Below, piece after piece: positions 16,125-26,180 of a stretch of 64,000 nt of DNA (its first letter is position 1; each line of letters starts with the position of its first letter). The DNA comes from Bacteroidales bacterium. GTDB lineage: Bacteria; Bacteroidota; Bacteroidia; Bacteroidales; UBA932. Position numbers and translations under genes: made by a program. Below the pieces are notes generated by a model. It was given only the letters and a program-made list of their open reading frames with translations. It did not search any database and was not told the origin of the DNA. The stretch lies in contig JAFYEZ010000045.1 in assembly GCA_017544005.1 (NCBI GenBank), forward strand, positions 1 to 64,000, read 5' to 3'.

Positions 16125-16598
16125 ATGGCAAAATTTGTTAAGAAAGGCAAAGGCGGCATCCCACAGCTCAATACCTCGTCGCTTCCCGATATCGTGTTCA
16201 TCATCCTCATGTTCTTCATGGTTTGTACGAACATGCGTCAGGGTGAGCACAAGGTCAAGGTGACCATGCCGCAGGCATCCGAGATCGCCAAGCTTGAACG
16301 CAAGGACCTCGCATCCTATATTTATATAGGTACGCCGCTGCCGCAGTACGCTTCGCAGTATGGTACCGAGTCCCGTATTCAGCTGAATGACTCTTTCCGG
16401 ACCATCGACGATATCCGTGACTTCATCGCATCCGAGCGTGAAAACCTCAGCGAGGTTGACCGCCCGCTCATGACGGTCAGCATCAAGGCTGACCAGGACA
16501 CCCGTATGGGTATCATCACCGATGTCAAGCAAGAGCTTCGTCGCTGCTCCGCACTGAAGATTATGTACGGCGCCACAAAGGGCGGCAAAGTTCAATAA
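16125..16598 (+). CDS. exbD: ExbD/TolR-family biopolymer transport protein (second copy)
   Basis: Second ExbD, 157 residues, with helix SSLPDIVFIILMFFMVCT carrying the conserved Asp22 and a compact periplasmic domain ending LKIMYGATKGG. Two different ExbD subunits in tandem are usual in Bacteroidota and suggest a heteromeric complex. It starts 11 bases after the first exbD and is followed by a terminator that closes the cluster. Confidence 0.9.
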   Translation: MAKFVKKGKGGIPQLNTSSLPDIVFIILMFFMVCTNMRQGEHKVKVTMPQASEIAKLERKDLASYIYIGTPLPQYASQYGTESRIQLNDSFRTIDDIRDFIASERENLSEVDRPLMTVSIKADQDTRMGIITDVKQELRRCSALKIMYGATKGGKVQ

Positions 16599-16612
16599 TC
16601 TACGCTGAAAGG

Positions 16613-16653
16613 AAGAAGGGTGGCCGACAGCGTCACCCTTCTTTTTGTTTTTT
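16613..16653 (+). terminator. Intrinsic terminator of the exb cluster
   Basis: AGAAGGGTG (16614-16622) pairs with CACCCTTCT (16634-16642) across an 11-base loop, followed by a T-rich tract (16643-16653). Confidence 0.82.
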
Positions 16654-16671
16654 AATGACTGCTTTTTCCAG

Positions 16672-17895
16672 ATGAAAAAAACAACCAGTATCCTCGTCAT
16701 TGTCCTGGCGGCCGTGCTGATGACAACCGGCTGCAGCAGCAACAAGGCGAAGTATGTTTTCTACTTTATCGGCGACGGCATGGGTTTCTCCCACGTCTCG
16801 CTGGCTGAAGCTTACCTGGCGCAGGAGCGGGGTGACGCATGCGCGCAGGATCCTTTGACTTTCACCCAGTTCCCCGTATTGGGCATGGCGACTACCTACT
16901 CCGCCAGCAACCCGATCACCTGCTCTTCCGCAGCCGGAACCGCCCTCGCAACGGGCACCAAAACCAAGAATCACATGCTGGGCATGGATCCCGATTCCCT
17001 GCCTCTGAAAAGCATAGCCTACACCATCCATGACGCCGGTTACAAGGTCGGTATCATGACCACGGTGGGCATCAACCACGCAACTCCTGCCGCCTTCTAC
17101 GCGCACAACGTGAGCCGCAGCGACTATTATCCGATCGGGCTCGAGATGATTGAATCGGGCTTTGAATTCTTCGGCGGCGGCGGTTTCCTGCACCCGACCG
17201 GAAGCCCCAAGTTGGAGGAGCCGCTCCCCTCGCTCGACGGGATCGCCGAGGAGGCCGGTTACACCTTTGCCCGTGGCCTGGACGAGTTCGCGCAGAAGAA
17301 ATGCGACAAGATCATCCTGACCCGCCCCGAGAACTGGGACGGCGCGCTGCCCTACCGTTTTGGCTGCGCGGAAGGCGAACTGAACCTGGCCCAGGTGGTC
17401 GATGCCGCCGTCCAGGTGCTCGAAAAGGGGCGCAAAGGGTTCTTCCTGATGGCGGAAGGCGGTCTGATCGACTACGCCGCCCATAGCAACAACACCCTCG
17501 CTACCATCTTCGAGACGCTCGATTTCGACCAGGCGGTTGCCGTGGCATACGAGTTTTACAAAAAGCATCCCAAGCAGACGCTGATTGTCGTGACCGCCGA
17601 CCACGAAACGGGCGGAGTCAGTCTCGGCCGCGAGAAGGGGTACCGGTTTGACCTGACCGTACTGGATGAAATCGAAACCAACGAGTCTTCCAACGACGTC
17701 GAACTGTACATGACGACCAAGGCCGTTCAGGAGGAGTATTCGGAAAAGGCACACATCGGCTGGACCACCGGTTCGCATACGGGCGGTGCCGTTCCCGTCT
17801 GGGCCGTGGGCGCCGGCAGCCAGCTCTTTGCAGGCCGCCAGGACAATACCGACATCCCGCGCAACATCTGCAAGGCGATGGGGATCAAGTTTTAA
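16672..17895 (+). CDS. Alkaline phosphatase (PhoA family) lipoprotein
   Basis: Metal-dependent phosphomonoesterase, exported: MKKTTSILVIVLAAVLMTTGC is a lipoprotein signal (lipobox TTGC). The 407 residues carry the family ligands: FIGDGMG (Asp), the nucleophile region ITCSSAAGTALATG, INHATPAAFYAH, the Glu-Asp-His set in MAEGGLIDYAAHSNN, the TADHETGG pair and a late His in TTGSHTGGAVP. The residue before the nucleophilic Ser is Cys rather than the Asp of E. coli PhoA, so kinetics may differ. An in-frame ATG at 16645 lies in the terminator and is not the start. The ATG is 18 bases after the terminator, so expression depends on read-through or an unseen promoter. Confidence 0.88.
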   Translation: MKKTTSILVIVLAAVLMTTGCSSNKAKYVFYFIGDGMGFSHVSLAEAYLAQERGDACAQDPLTFTQFPVLGMATTYSASNPITCSSAAGTALATGTKTKNHMLGMDPDSLPLKSIAYTIHDAGYKVGIMTTVGINHATPAAFYAHNVSRSDYYPIGLEMIESGFEFFGGGGFLHPTGSPKLEEPLPSLDGIAEEAGYTFARGLDEFAQKKCDKIILTRPENWDGALPYRFGCAEGELNLAQVVDAAVQVLEKGRKGFFLMAEGGLIDYAAHSNNTLATIFETLDFDQAVAVAYEFYKKHPKQTLIVVTADHETGGVSLGREKGYRFDLTVLDEIETNESSNDVELYMTTKAVQEEYSEKAHIGWTTGSHTGGAVPVWAVGAGSQLFAGRQDNTDIPRNICKAMGIKF

Positions 17896-17910
17896 TGTAA
17901 TTGATTGAGA

Positions 17911-19293
<1,383 letters not shown>

Positions 19294-19299
19294 CACGCC

Positions 19300-19923
19300 A
19301 TGCTTATCATCGGTATCGCCGGAGGCTCCGGTTCGGGCAAGACGACCGTCGCCCGCAAAATCACGGAAAAGATCCACGATCACGTCGTGGTCGTCTCGCA
19401 GGACTCCTACTACAAAGACCAGAGCCACCTCCCGCTCGAAGAGCGCCAGGCCCTGAATTTTGACCATCCCAACGCCATCGACTGGGACCTGCTCGTCCAG
19501 AATGTCCGGGCGCTGAAGGAGGGAAAGGACGTCGAGCAGCCGGTCTATTCCTATATCACCTGCTCCCGCTCCACGACCGAGACGGTCCACATCTCCCCCG
19601 CACCGATCATCATTGTGGAGGGCATCCTGATCCTCAACTGTCCGGAGCTTGTAAACGAGCTGGATATCAAGGTGTTCGTAGATGCTGACGACGATGACCG
19701 CTTAATGCGTGTCATCGCACGCGACATCCGCGAGCGCGGCAAGGACGTGGAATGGGTGATGGACCGCTACACCAAGACGGTCAAGCCGATGTACCTGCAG
19801 TTTATCGAACCCAGCAAGCGGGTTGCCGATATCATTGTTCCTCAGGGCGGCCACAACCGCGTCGCCATCCAGATTCTGACAGCCACCATCAAGCATGCGC
19901 TGAAAGAGAAGGAAGAAGAATGA
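19300..19923 (+). CDS. udk: Uridine kinase
   Basis: Pyrimidine salvage enzyme that phosphorylates uridine and cytidine. The P-loop is GIAGGSGSGKTT (residues 5-16); further family blocks are VVSQDSYYKD, NFDHPNAIDWD and IIVEGILIL, and the 207-residue length is normal. Its stop overlaps the start of the TonB-like gene (ATGA). It complements the de novo UMP operon at 45.8-55.4 kb. Confidence 0.94.
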   Translation: MLIIGIAGGSGSGKTTVARKITEKIHDHVVVVSQDSYYKDQSHLPLEERQALNFDHPNAIDWDLLVQNVRALKEGKDVEQPVYSYITCSRSTTETVHISPAPIIIVEGILILNCPELVNELDIKVFVDADDDDRLMRVIARDIRERGKDVEWVMDRYTKTVKPMYLQFIEPSKRVADIIVPQGGHNRVAIQILTATIKHALKEKEEE

Positions 19924-20636
19924 CCAAGCCCAGACTCAGCGACGAAAAAAAGGCGGGACTCTATACGACACTGGCGTTCCATCTTGTCGCTTTGATCATC
20001 ATCCTCCTGGTCACCATCACCTCGATGGCCGACCAGGAGTCTTCTTTTGTGCTGGATTTCACCAAACAGGAGGAGCTTGAAGCACGGCAGAAGGAGGAGG
20101 CTTTCAAGGAGCAGATCAGCCGGGAGCTGGACGAGCAGATCGGCCGGCCCAAGGAGATCCGCAATGCCGCCGTCGATGCCGGAAAGGCCCTGAAGGACGA
20201 CCGGCACAAGAATCCGGCAGAGGTTTACCGGGAGGCGGAGGAGCTGCAGAAGCGGCTCGACGCCTCGCGCCGCGAAGCTCTGGCCGAGCGGCAGAACGAA
20301 GAGTCCGTGGAGGTTTCCCGGCAGAGGGAGCCTGAAGAGAAGGCACCGGCCTATACCGGGCCCAGCGTGATTGCCTGGACGCTGGAGGGACGCACCCAGC
20401 ACAACCTTCCGGTGCCCGCCTACCAGGGATACGGCGCAGGTGACGTCTATGTTTCCATTCTGGTGAACCGCAAGGGCCGGGTCGTTGCCGCCCAGGTGAA
20501 CGAGGCCGCCTCCACGCCCGATTCCCAGCTATGGGAATTCGCTCTCAAAGCGGCCCGCAGATCGGTTTTCAACGCCTCCCTCGACGCCCCGGAGCGGCAG
20601 GCGGGCGAGATTGTCTATCGCTTTGTAAAACAATAA
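19920..20636 (+). CDS. TonB-like periplasm-spanning protein
   Basis: A protein of 238 residues with a short cytoplasmic start, one N-terminal membrane helix (LVALIIILLVTITSM), a long charged and probably coiled-coil stretch (residues about 40-150, rich in Glu, Lys, Arg, Gln), and a C-terminal domain of about 80 residues. That domain (DVYVSILVNRKGRVVAAQVNEAASTP...ALKAARRSVFNAS) has the strand pattern of TonB C-terminal domains. It is not next to the exb cluster (3.3 kb away). The ATG at 19920 overlaps the udk stop; a longer frame upstream merely shadows udk. Role in energising an outer-membrane transporter is inferred. Confidence 0.75.
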   Translation: MTKPRLSDEKKAGLYTTLAFHLVALIIILLVTITSMADQESSFVLDFTKQEELEARQKEEAFKEQISRELDEQIGRPKEIRNAAVDAGKALKDDRHKNPAEVYREAEELQKRLDASRREALAERQNEESVEVSRQREPEEKAPAYTGPSVIAWTLEGRTQHNLPVPAYQGYGAGDVYVSILVNRKGRVVAAQVNEAASTPDSQLWEFALKAARRSVFNASLDAPERQAGEIVYRFVKQ

Positions 20637-20652
20637 TTATTTCGTACTTTCG
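20622..20652 (+). promoter_or_regulatory. Promoter of the glutamine synthetase gene
   Basis: TTTG (20622-20625), 19 bases, then TACTTTCG (20645-20652), one mismatch from TAnnTTTG. It overlaps the end of the TonB-like gene and lies 35 bases before the glnA-like ATG. Confidence 0.62.
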
Positions 20653-20687
20653 TGGTTTATAACAGACCACTTTTTTTGTCATATATT

Positions 20688-22190
20688 ATGAATCCGATAC
20701 TTGATTACAACATCAATCCGCTCGTAAGCCAGCTCGGCAAACTGCCGCAGGAATTTACCAAGAAGGACATTATCAACTTCGTCATCCAGAACGACATCCG
20801 CATCGTAAACTTCCGGTATGCGGCGGCCGACGGCCGGCTCAAGACCCTGAACTTTCCGGTCACGAACCTCGCCTATCTGGACAGCATCCTCTCCTACGGC
20901 GAACGGGTGGACGGCTCCAGCCTGTTCCCCTATATCGATGCCCATTCCAGCGACCTGTATGTGATTCCCCGTTTTTCGACCGCCTATCTGGATCCCTTTG
21001 CAGACGCGCCTACGCTCGGCCTGATCTGCTCCTACTTCACAAAGGACGGCCTGCCGCTCGAAACCGCTCCGGAATACACGCTCTACAAGGCCCACAAGCT
21101 TTTCCAGGAGCAGACCGGCTGCCGCTTCGAGGCGATGGGCGAACTGGAGTACTATGTGGTGGACCGGGATGACGAACTCTTCCCCACGCCCGACCAGCAC
21201 AGCTACCACGAATCTTCCCCCTTCACCAAGTTCGAGGCGTTCCGCACGGAGGCCATGCGCCTGATCGCCCAGGTGGGCGGCCAGATCAAGTACGGCCATT
21301 CCGAGGTGGGCAACTTCCGCCAGGACGGCAAGATTTACGAGCAGAACGAGATCGAGTTCCTCGTCAACCCGGTAGAAACGGCGGCAGACCAGCTGCTGAT
21401 GGCCAAGTGGATTCTCCGCACGCTGGCCTACCAATACGGCCTCGATGTCACCTTCGCTCCGAAGATCACCGTGGGCAAGGCGGGCAGCGGCCTGCACTTC
21501 CATACCCGCATCATGAAAGGCGACCAGTCGATGATGATCGAGAACGGCCGCCTCTCCGACCTGGCCCGCAAGGCTATCGCCGGCTACATGAAATGCGCCG
21601 CCGGCCTCACCGCCTTCGGCAACACCAACCCGACCTCCTACTTCCGCCTCGTGCCGCACCAGGAGGCGCCCACCAGCATCTGCTGGGGCGACCGCAACCG
21701 CTCGGTGCTGGTCCGCGTGCCGCTCGGCTGGACGGGCAGCAACGACATGGTGGCCCTGGCCAACCCGCTTGAGGCCGGTGAAAAATATGCCGCGCCGAGC
21801 AAGCAGACCGTCGAGATGCGTTCGCCGGACGGCAGCGCCGACATCTACAACATGATGGCCGGCCTGGTCAACGCCGCCCGCATCGGCATCAACATGCCGG
21901 ATGCCCTCCAGGTAGCGGAGGAGACCTATGTCGATGTGAACATCCACGCCAAGGGCAACGAAGCGAAACTTCATTCCCTGAAGCAGTTGCCGGCATCCTG
22001 CTATGAATCGGCCCTGATGCTCGAGCGCAGCCGCTCCCTCTTCGAGGACGGCGGCGTATTCAGCCCCGCCCTGATTGACGGCACCATCGCCAAGCTCAAG
22101 GCGTACGACGACCAGCGCATCCGCGAGCAGGTGGAGCGCCACCCTGCCCTGATGGGAGAACTCGTCAACAAGTACTACCACTGCGGTTAA
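20688..22190 (+). CDS. glnA: Glutamine synthetase (GSI-like)
   Basis: Makes glutamine from glutamate, ammonia and ATP. The 500-residue protein has the GS beta-grasp and catalytic domains: AMGELEYYVVD (metal Glu), NEIEFL, the GSGLHFHTRI nucleotide/ammonia region, and SYFRLVPHQEAPTSICWGDRNRSVLVRVP. Length and divergence place it with GSI-like enzymes of Bacteroidota rather than the 700-residue GSIII. The start MNPILDYN is chosen because the upstream in-frame codons overlap the promoter. Its presence shows that glutamine can be made even though two amidotransferases farther along look inactive. Confidence 0.85.
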   Translation: MNPILDYNINPLVSQLGKLPQEFTKKDIINFVIQNDIRIVNFRYAAADGRLKTLNFPVTNLAYLDSILSYGERVDGSSLFPYIDAHSSDLYVIPRFSTAYLDPFADAPTLGLICSYFTKDGLPLETAPEYTLYKAHKLFQEQTGCRFEAMGELEYYVVDRDDELFPTPDQHSYHESSPFTKFEAFRTEAMRLIAQVGGQIKYGHSEVGNFRQDGKIYEQNEIEFLVNPVETAADQLLMAKWILRTLAYQYGLDVTFAPKITVGKAGSGLHFHTRIMKGDQSMMIENGRLSDLARKAIAGYMKCAAGLTAFGNTNPTSYFRLVPHQEAPTSICWGDRNRSVLVRVPLGWTGSNDMVALANPLEAGEKYAAPSKQTVEMRSPDGSADIYNMMAGLVNAARIGINMPDALQVAEETYVDVNIHAKGNEAKLHSLKQLPASCYESALMLERSRSLFEDGGVFSPALIDGTIAKLKAYDDQRIREQVERHPALMGELVNKYYHCG

Positions 22191-22201
22191 ACTCCTGAAC
22201 C

Positions 22202-23230
22202 ATGGACGGCTCCATTATCGTAACCTACCGCTGCCCGATGCACTGCAAGATGTGCAACATCTGGGCGAATCCGACGAACCCCGCAGAGGAGTTCGCACCT
22301 TCGCTGCTTGAGAAGCTGCCCCGGATGCACTCGGTCAACATCACCGGTGGCGAGCCGTTCATCCGGGAAGATATCGAAGAGATCGTCAAGATCCTCCGCA
22401 CCAAGACGGACCGCATTGTCTTCTCCACCAGCGGCTGGTTCAGCGACCGGATCCTCGCCCTCGCGAAGAAGTACCCCGACCTGGGGTTCCGCATCAGCAT
22501 CGAGGGGCTCAGCGTGAAGAACGACGAGCTCCGCGGCCGACAGAGCGGATTCGACAAGGGGCTGCGCACCCTGCTGGAACTGAGGCGGATGGGTGTCAAG
22601 GACATCGGTTTCGGCATCACCGTTTCGAACAACAATTCCGGCGATATGCTGGACCTCTACGAACTGAACAAGAACCTGAAGATGGAGTTCGCCACCGCGA
22701 GCTTCCACAATTCGTTCTACTTTCACAAATACGACAACCAGGTAACCAACCTGGACGAGGTCTGCGCCAACTTCGACGAACTGATCCAGCGGCTGATGAA
22801 GGAGAACAACCCCAAGTCGTGGTTCCGCGCCTTCTTCAACCTCGGCCTCATCAATTATGTCCGCGGCGGCCGCCGGATGCTTCCGTGCGAGGCCGGCAGC
22901 GAGAACTTCTTCCTCGATCCCTTCGGCAACATCCTCCCCTGCAACGGCATGGAGGAGCGCTGCTGGTTCGCGGCGATGGGCAACCTCAAGGAGGCTTCCT
23001 TCGAGGAGATCTGGAATGGGCCGCAGGCTGCCGCCGTGCGTGAAAAGGTGGCCCACTGCCCGAAGAACTGCTGGATGATCGGCTCCGTCTCGCCGGTCAT
23101 GCACAAATACCTCCGCCAGATTCTGCCCTGGGTGGTGAAGAACAAACTCCGGGTGATGCGCGGCGGACGGGTCGATACCGGCTGCATTCCATTCTACCAC
23201 GTCGGGAACAACGACCGGCAGGGATTATGA
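22202..23230 (+). CDS. Radical SAM protein with SPASM-like C-terminus
   Basis: Cytosolic iron-sulfur enzyme of 342 residues. The cluster motif CX3CX2C (YRCPMHCKMC, Cys11, 15, 18) is very close to the N-terminus; the SAM-binding NITGGEPF follows. The C-terminal part has further Cys residues (LPCEAGSENFFLDPFGNILPCNGMEERCW and CPKNCW) like SPASM auxiliary clusters. The substrate is not known. It is 11 bases after glnA and overlaps a glycosyltransferase gene by 4 bases, with an ABC exporter next, suggesting a role in making a modified exported glycan or lipid. No precursor-peptide gene is visible nearby. Confidence 0.85.
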   Translation: MDGSIIVTYRCPMHCKMCNIWANPTNPAEEFAPSLLEKLPRMHSVNITGGEPFIREDIEEIVKILRTKTDRIVFSTSGWFSDRILALAKKYPDLGFRISIEGLSVKNDELRGRQSGFDKGLRTLLELRRMGVKDIGFGITVSNNNSGDMLDLYELNKNLKMEFATASFHNSFYFHKYDNQVTNLDEVCANFDELIQRLMKENNPKSWFRAFFNLGLINYVRGGRRMLPCEAGSENFFLDPFGNILPCNGMEERCWFAAMGNLKEASFEEIWNGPQAAAVREKVAHCPKNCWMIGSVSPVMHKYLRQILPWVVKNKLRVMRGGRVDTGCIPFYHVGNNDRQGL

Positions 23231-24348
23231 AAATCGTCTTCATAGGCGGCCGGGATATCCGCATCCTGGGTGGTATCGAGAACTATATGTACAATCTCGC
23301 CACGCAGGTCGTGCGTCTCGGACACGAGGCGGTCGTCTATTGTGAAAGCGATCACAACGGAACGGAGTGGGTGAACGGATTCAAAGTGGTCTCGATGAAG
23401 GGGCCCAAAAGCAACCTGCTCTGCAAGCCCTGGGTGTCGCTGAAGGCCACCCTGCGCACGATATTCCGCGAAAAGGGCGTTTCCCTGATCCATTACAACG
23501 CCTGGCCCCCGGCCCTCTGGAGCTGGATGGCACGCCTCTGCGGCATCCCCACCCTGCTCGAAGGGCACGGCCACGAATGGCAGCGCAGCAAGTATTCCCC
23601 GCGGCAGCAGAAGATTCTCAAGTGGATGGAGCGCCACACGGCCCGCACCAACCGCAACCTGATCATGTGCAGCGAGAGCCAGACACGCTATTTCAAAGCG
23701 CATTACGGCCGCGATGCGGTGACCGTGCCCACGGCCGTCAACCTGCCGCCGGCCGAAGCGCCGCAGTCCGACATCCTGGCACGTTATGAACTGATGCCGG
23801 GACGTTTCTTCCTCTCGATGGGCCGGCTCGTTCCGGACAAGAATCCGGACTACCTGATCCAGGGATTTCTGGAGGCCGGGCTCACCGGTTGGAAGCTGGT
23901 CATCGCCGGATCGAACGACGCGTTGCCCGACTATGTAGCACGACTGCACGCCCTGGGTGAAGGCCATCCGGAGGTGGTTTTTACCGGCGCCGTCTATGGC
24001 GCCGACAAGGACTGCCTGCTGCGCAACGCCGCCCTCTTCTGCCTGCCCTCCACCATCGAGGGGCTCTCGATCGTCCTGCTCGAGGCCATGAGCTACCACC
24101 GGCCGATCCTCGCCTCCGACATCGACGCCAACCGGGAAGTCCTGCAGCCGGAGACGGCCCTCTGGGTGCGGCCCGAGCAGGCGGATGACATTGCCCGCGA
24201 ACTCCGCAGGGCCAGTGAAACGCCCGATTTCACGGAGGCCGTCGAGACCAACTACGCGCTGGTGAGCGGGCGCTATACCTGGGAACGGGTGGCCGCCGGC
24301 TACCTGCAGCATGTCCAGACCCTGATTCGGAAACGGGATCAACGATGA
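23227..24348 (+). CDS. Glycosyltransferase family 4
   Basis: A 373-residue GT-B enzyme transferring a sugar from an activated donor, probably at the inner membrane. The N-terminal Gly-rich loop GRDIRILGGIENYMYNLA is typical of GT4 acceptor domains. Donor-domain features are MGRLVPDKNPDYLIQGF and the E-x7-E segment EGLSIVLLEAMSYHRPILASD. It overlaps both the radical SAM gene and the ABC transporter gene by 4 bases (ATGA), so all three are translated as one unit. Confidence 0.9.
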   Translation: MKIVFIGGRDIRILGGIENYMYNLATQVVRLGHEAVVYCESDHNGTEWVNGFKVVSMKGPKSNLLCKPWVSLKATLRTIFREKGVSLIHYNAWPPALWSWMARLCGIPTLLEGHGHEWQRSKYSPRQQKILKWMERHTARTNRNLIMCSESQTRYFKAHYGRDAVTVPTAVNLPPAEAPQSDILARYELMPGRFFLSMGRLVPDKNPDYLIQGFLEAGLTGWKLVIAGSNDALPDYVARLHALGEGHPEVVFTGAVYGADKDCLLRNAALFCLPSTIEGLSIVLLEAMSYHRPILASDIDANREVLQPETALWVRPEQADDIARELRRASETPDFTEAVETNYALVSGRYTWERVAAGYLQHVQTLIRKRDQR

Positions 24349-26168
24349 ATACCTTCAAGCGCATACTCCGGTACGGGAAGCCCTACGGCCGCTACTGGCC
24401 GCCTTACCTGCTGCTCTCGATCCTCTCGGTCCTCTTCGGGATCGCCAACTATGCGCTGCTCGGTCCGTTTCTGACCGTACTCTTTGAAAACGAAACCATT
24501 ACCGCCACCGCCCGGCCCGAGTTCGCCTTCTCGCTCGACTATGTGAAGGCCTGGTTCTCCTGGCTGCTGGCCGATACCATCCGCTCCGGCGGTCCGCTGC
24601 GCGGTCTGCTGCTGGTGAGCCTCTCGCTGGTGGCGGCCTGCTTCCTGGCCGACCTCTGCCGCTACCTCTCGCAGCGCATCCTGGTCAGCCTCAAGACGCG
24701 CATGATGGGCAACCTGCGCGAGGATCTCTTCCGGAAGATTGCTGCGATGCCCGTGGGCGGCTACGGGGATTCCCGCAAGGGCGATATCCTCTCGAGCGTC
24801 TCGAACGACGTAACGGAAGTCCAGAACAGCATCGCGGGCAGTTTTCATGTCCTCTTCCGCGAACCGCTGCTGGTGGTCGGATTCCTGGCGATGCTCTTCT
24901 ACATGTCCCCGCGCCTGACGCTGGTCTCGCTCATCGCGTTGCCGCTCTCCGCCCTGGTCATCACCCGGATCACCCGGCGGCTGCGGGCCGGAAGCATCGA
25001 GGCGCAGAGCCTGATGGGGCGCATCCTCGGCCATTTTGACGAGGCCCTCTCCGGGGCGCGGATCATCAAGGCCTTCCGGGCGGAGCGCTATGTCGAGGAT
25101 CGGTTCCGGCAGACGAACGACGCCCACCGCAAGTCGCTCCGCCGCGTCTGGAACCGGCAGGAGCTGGCCTCCCCCACCTCCGAGTTCCTGGGCATCACCA
25201 TCGGCGCCGTCGTGCTCTTCTACGGCGGCTGGCTGAACCTGCACGGCAAGCTCGGCATGAGCTGGGAGAGTTTTATCGTCTATATCATGTTCTACTGGAA
25301 GGTGCTCGAACCGGCCAAAGCGCTTTCCAATTCCTACGCGCAGATCCGCAAAGGCCTGGTTTCCGGCGAACGGATCTTTGCGCTGCTCGACCTTCCGGAG
25401 CGCATCCAAGAGACGCCGGACGCACAGCCCCTCTCGGGTTTCAGCGAAGGGATTGAATACTGCGGCGTCAGTTTCTCCTACGGGAGCGAACCGGTGCTGC
25501 GCGAGGTCAGCTTTTCGCTGCCCAAAGGCAAGATGGTGGCCATTGTGGGACCTTCCGGAGCTGGGAAATCCACGCTGGCCGATCTGCTGCCCCGTTTCTG
25601 GGACGTAACCGGCGGAAGCATCCGCATCGACGGCCGGGATATCCGCTCGCTGCGGCTGGGCGACCTGCGCAGCCTGATGGGAATCGTTCCCCAGGAGGCA
25701 GTGCTTTTCAACGATACCGTTTTCGGCAACATCGCCTTCGGGCAGGAGAACGTTACGATGGAGCAGGTGGTGGCCGCGGCCCGGATCGCCAACGCCGACG
25801 AGTTCATCTCCCGCCTGGAGAAGGGCTATCTGACCCCGATCGGCGACGGGGGCGAGAAACTCTCCGGCGGCCAGCGGCAGCGCATCGCCATTGCCCGCGC
25901 CGTCCTCAAGAACCCGCCCATCCTGATCCTCGACGAGGCCACCTCCAGCCTCGATACCGAGAGCGAGCGGCTGGTGCAGGAGGCCCTGGGCGGGCTGATG
26001 CAGAACCGCACGTCGCTGGTCATCGCCCACCGGCTCTCAACCATCCGCCACGCGGACGAAATCATTGTGCTTCAGGAAGGTGCGATTGTCGAACGCGGCA
26101 CACACGACGAATTGGTTGCAAAAGGCGGACTTTATTCGCATCTTTGCAGTTTACAAGACTTTTCTTAG
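24345..26168 (+). CDS. MsbA-like ABC exporter (fused membrane and ATPase domains)
   Basis: Inner-membrane half transporter of 607 residues that works as a homodimer. Six membrane helices occupy residues about 15-320. The nucleotide-binding domain has Walker A GPSGAGKST (about 402-410), signature LSGGQRQR (about 505), Walker B ILILDEATSSLD and the H-loop IAHRLS. The family exports lipid A, lipid-linked glycans or peptides. Its coupling to a glycosyltransferase and a radical SAM gene suggests a glycolipid or modified glycan as substrate, but the essential lipid A flippase role cannot be excluded. Confidence 0.9.
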   Translation: MNTFKRILRYGKPYGRYWPPYLLLSILSVLFGIANYALLGPFLTVLFENETITATARPEFAFSLDYVKAWFSWLLADTIRSGGPLRGLLLVSLSLVAACFLADLCRYLSQRILVSLKTRMMGNLREDLFRKIAAMPVGGYGDSRKGDILSSVSNDVTEVQNSIAGSFHVLFREPLLVVGFLAMLFYMSPRLTLVSLIALPLSALVITRITRRLRAGSIEAQSLMGRILGHFDEALSGARIIKAFRAERYVEDRFRQTNDAHRKSLRRVWNRQELASPTSEFLGITIGAVVLFYGGWLNLHGKLGMSWESFIVYIMFYWKVLEPAKALSNSYAQIRKGLVSGERIFALLDLPERIQETPDAQPLSGFSEGIEYCGVSFSYGSEPVLREVSFSLPKGKMVAIVGPSGAGKSTLADLLPRFWDVTGGSIRIDGRDIRSLRLGDLRSLMGIVPQEAVLFNDTVFGNIAFGQENVTMEQVVAAARIANADEFISRLEKGYLTPIGDGGEKLSGGQRQRIAIARAVLKNPPILILDEATSSLDTESERLVQEALGGLMQNRTSLVIAHRLSTIRHADEIIVLQEGAIVERGTHDELVAKGGLYSHLCSLQDFS

Positions 26169-26180
26169 AAAACAGACACT

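Noticed and set aside
22190..24348. A RiPP system built on the radical SAM gene
   Set aside because: Gaps between the genes are 11 bases or less, and no small precursor-like ORF is seen beside it. A glycan or lipid role fits the neighbours better.
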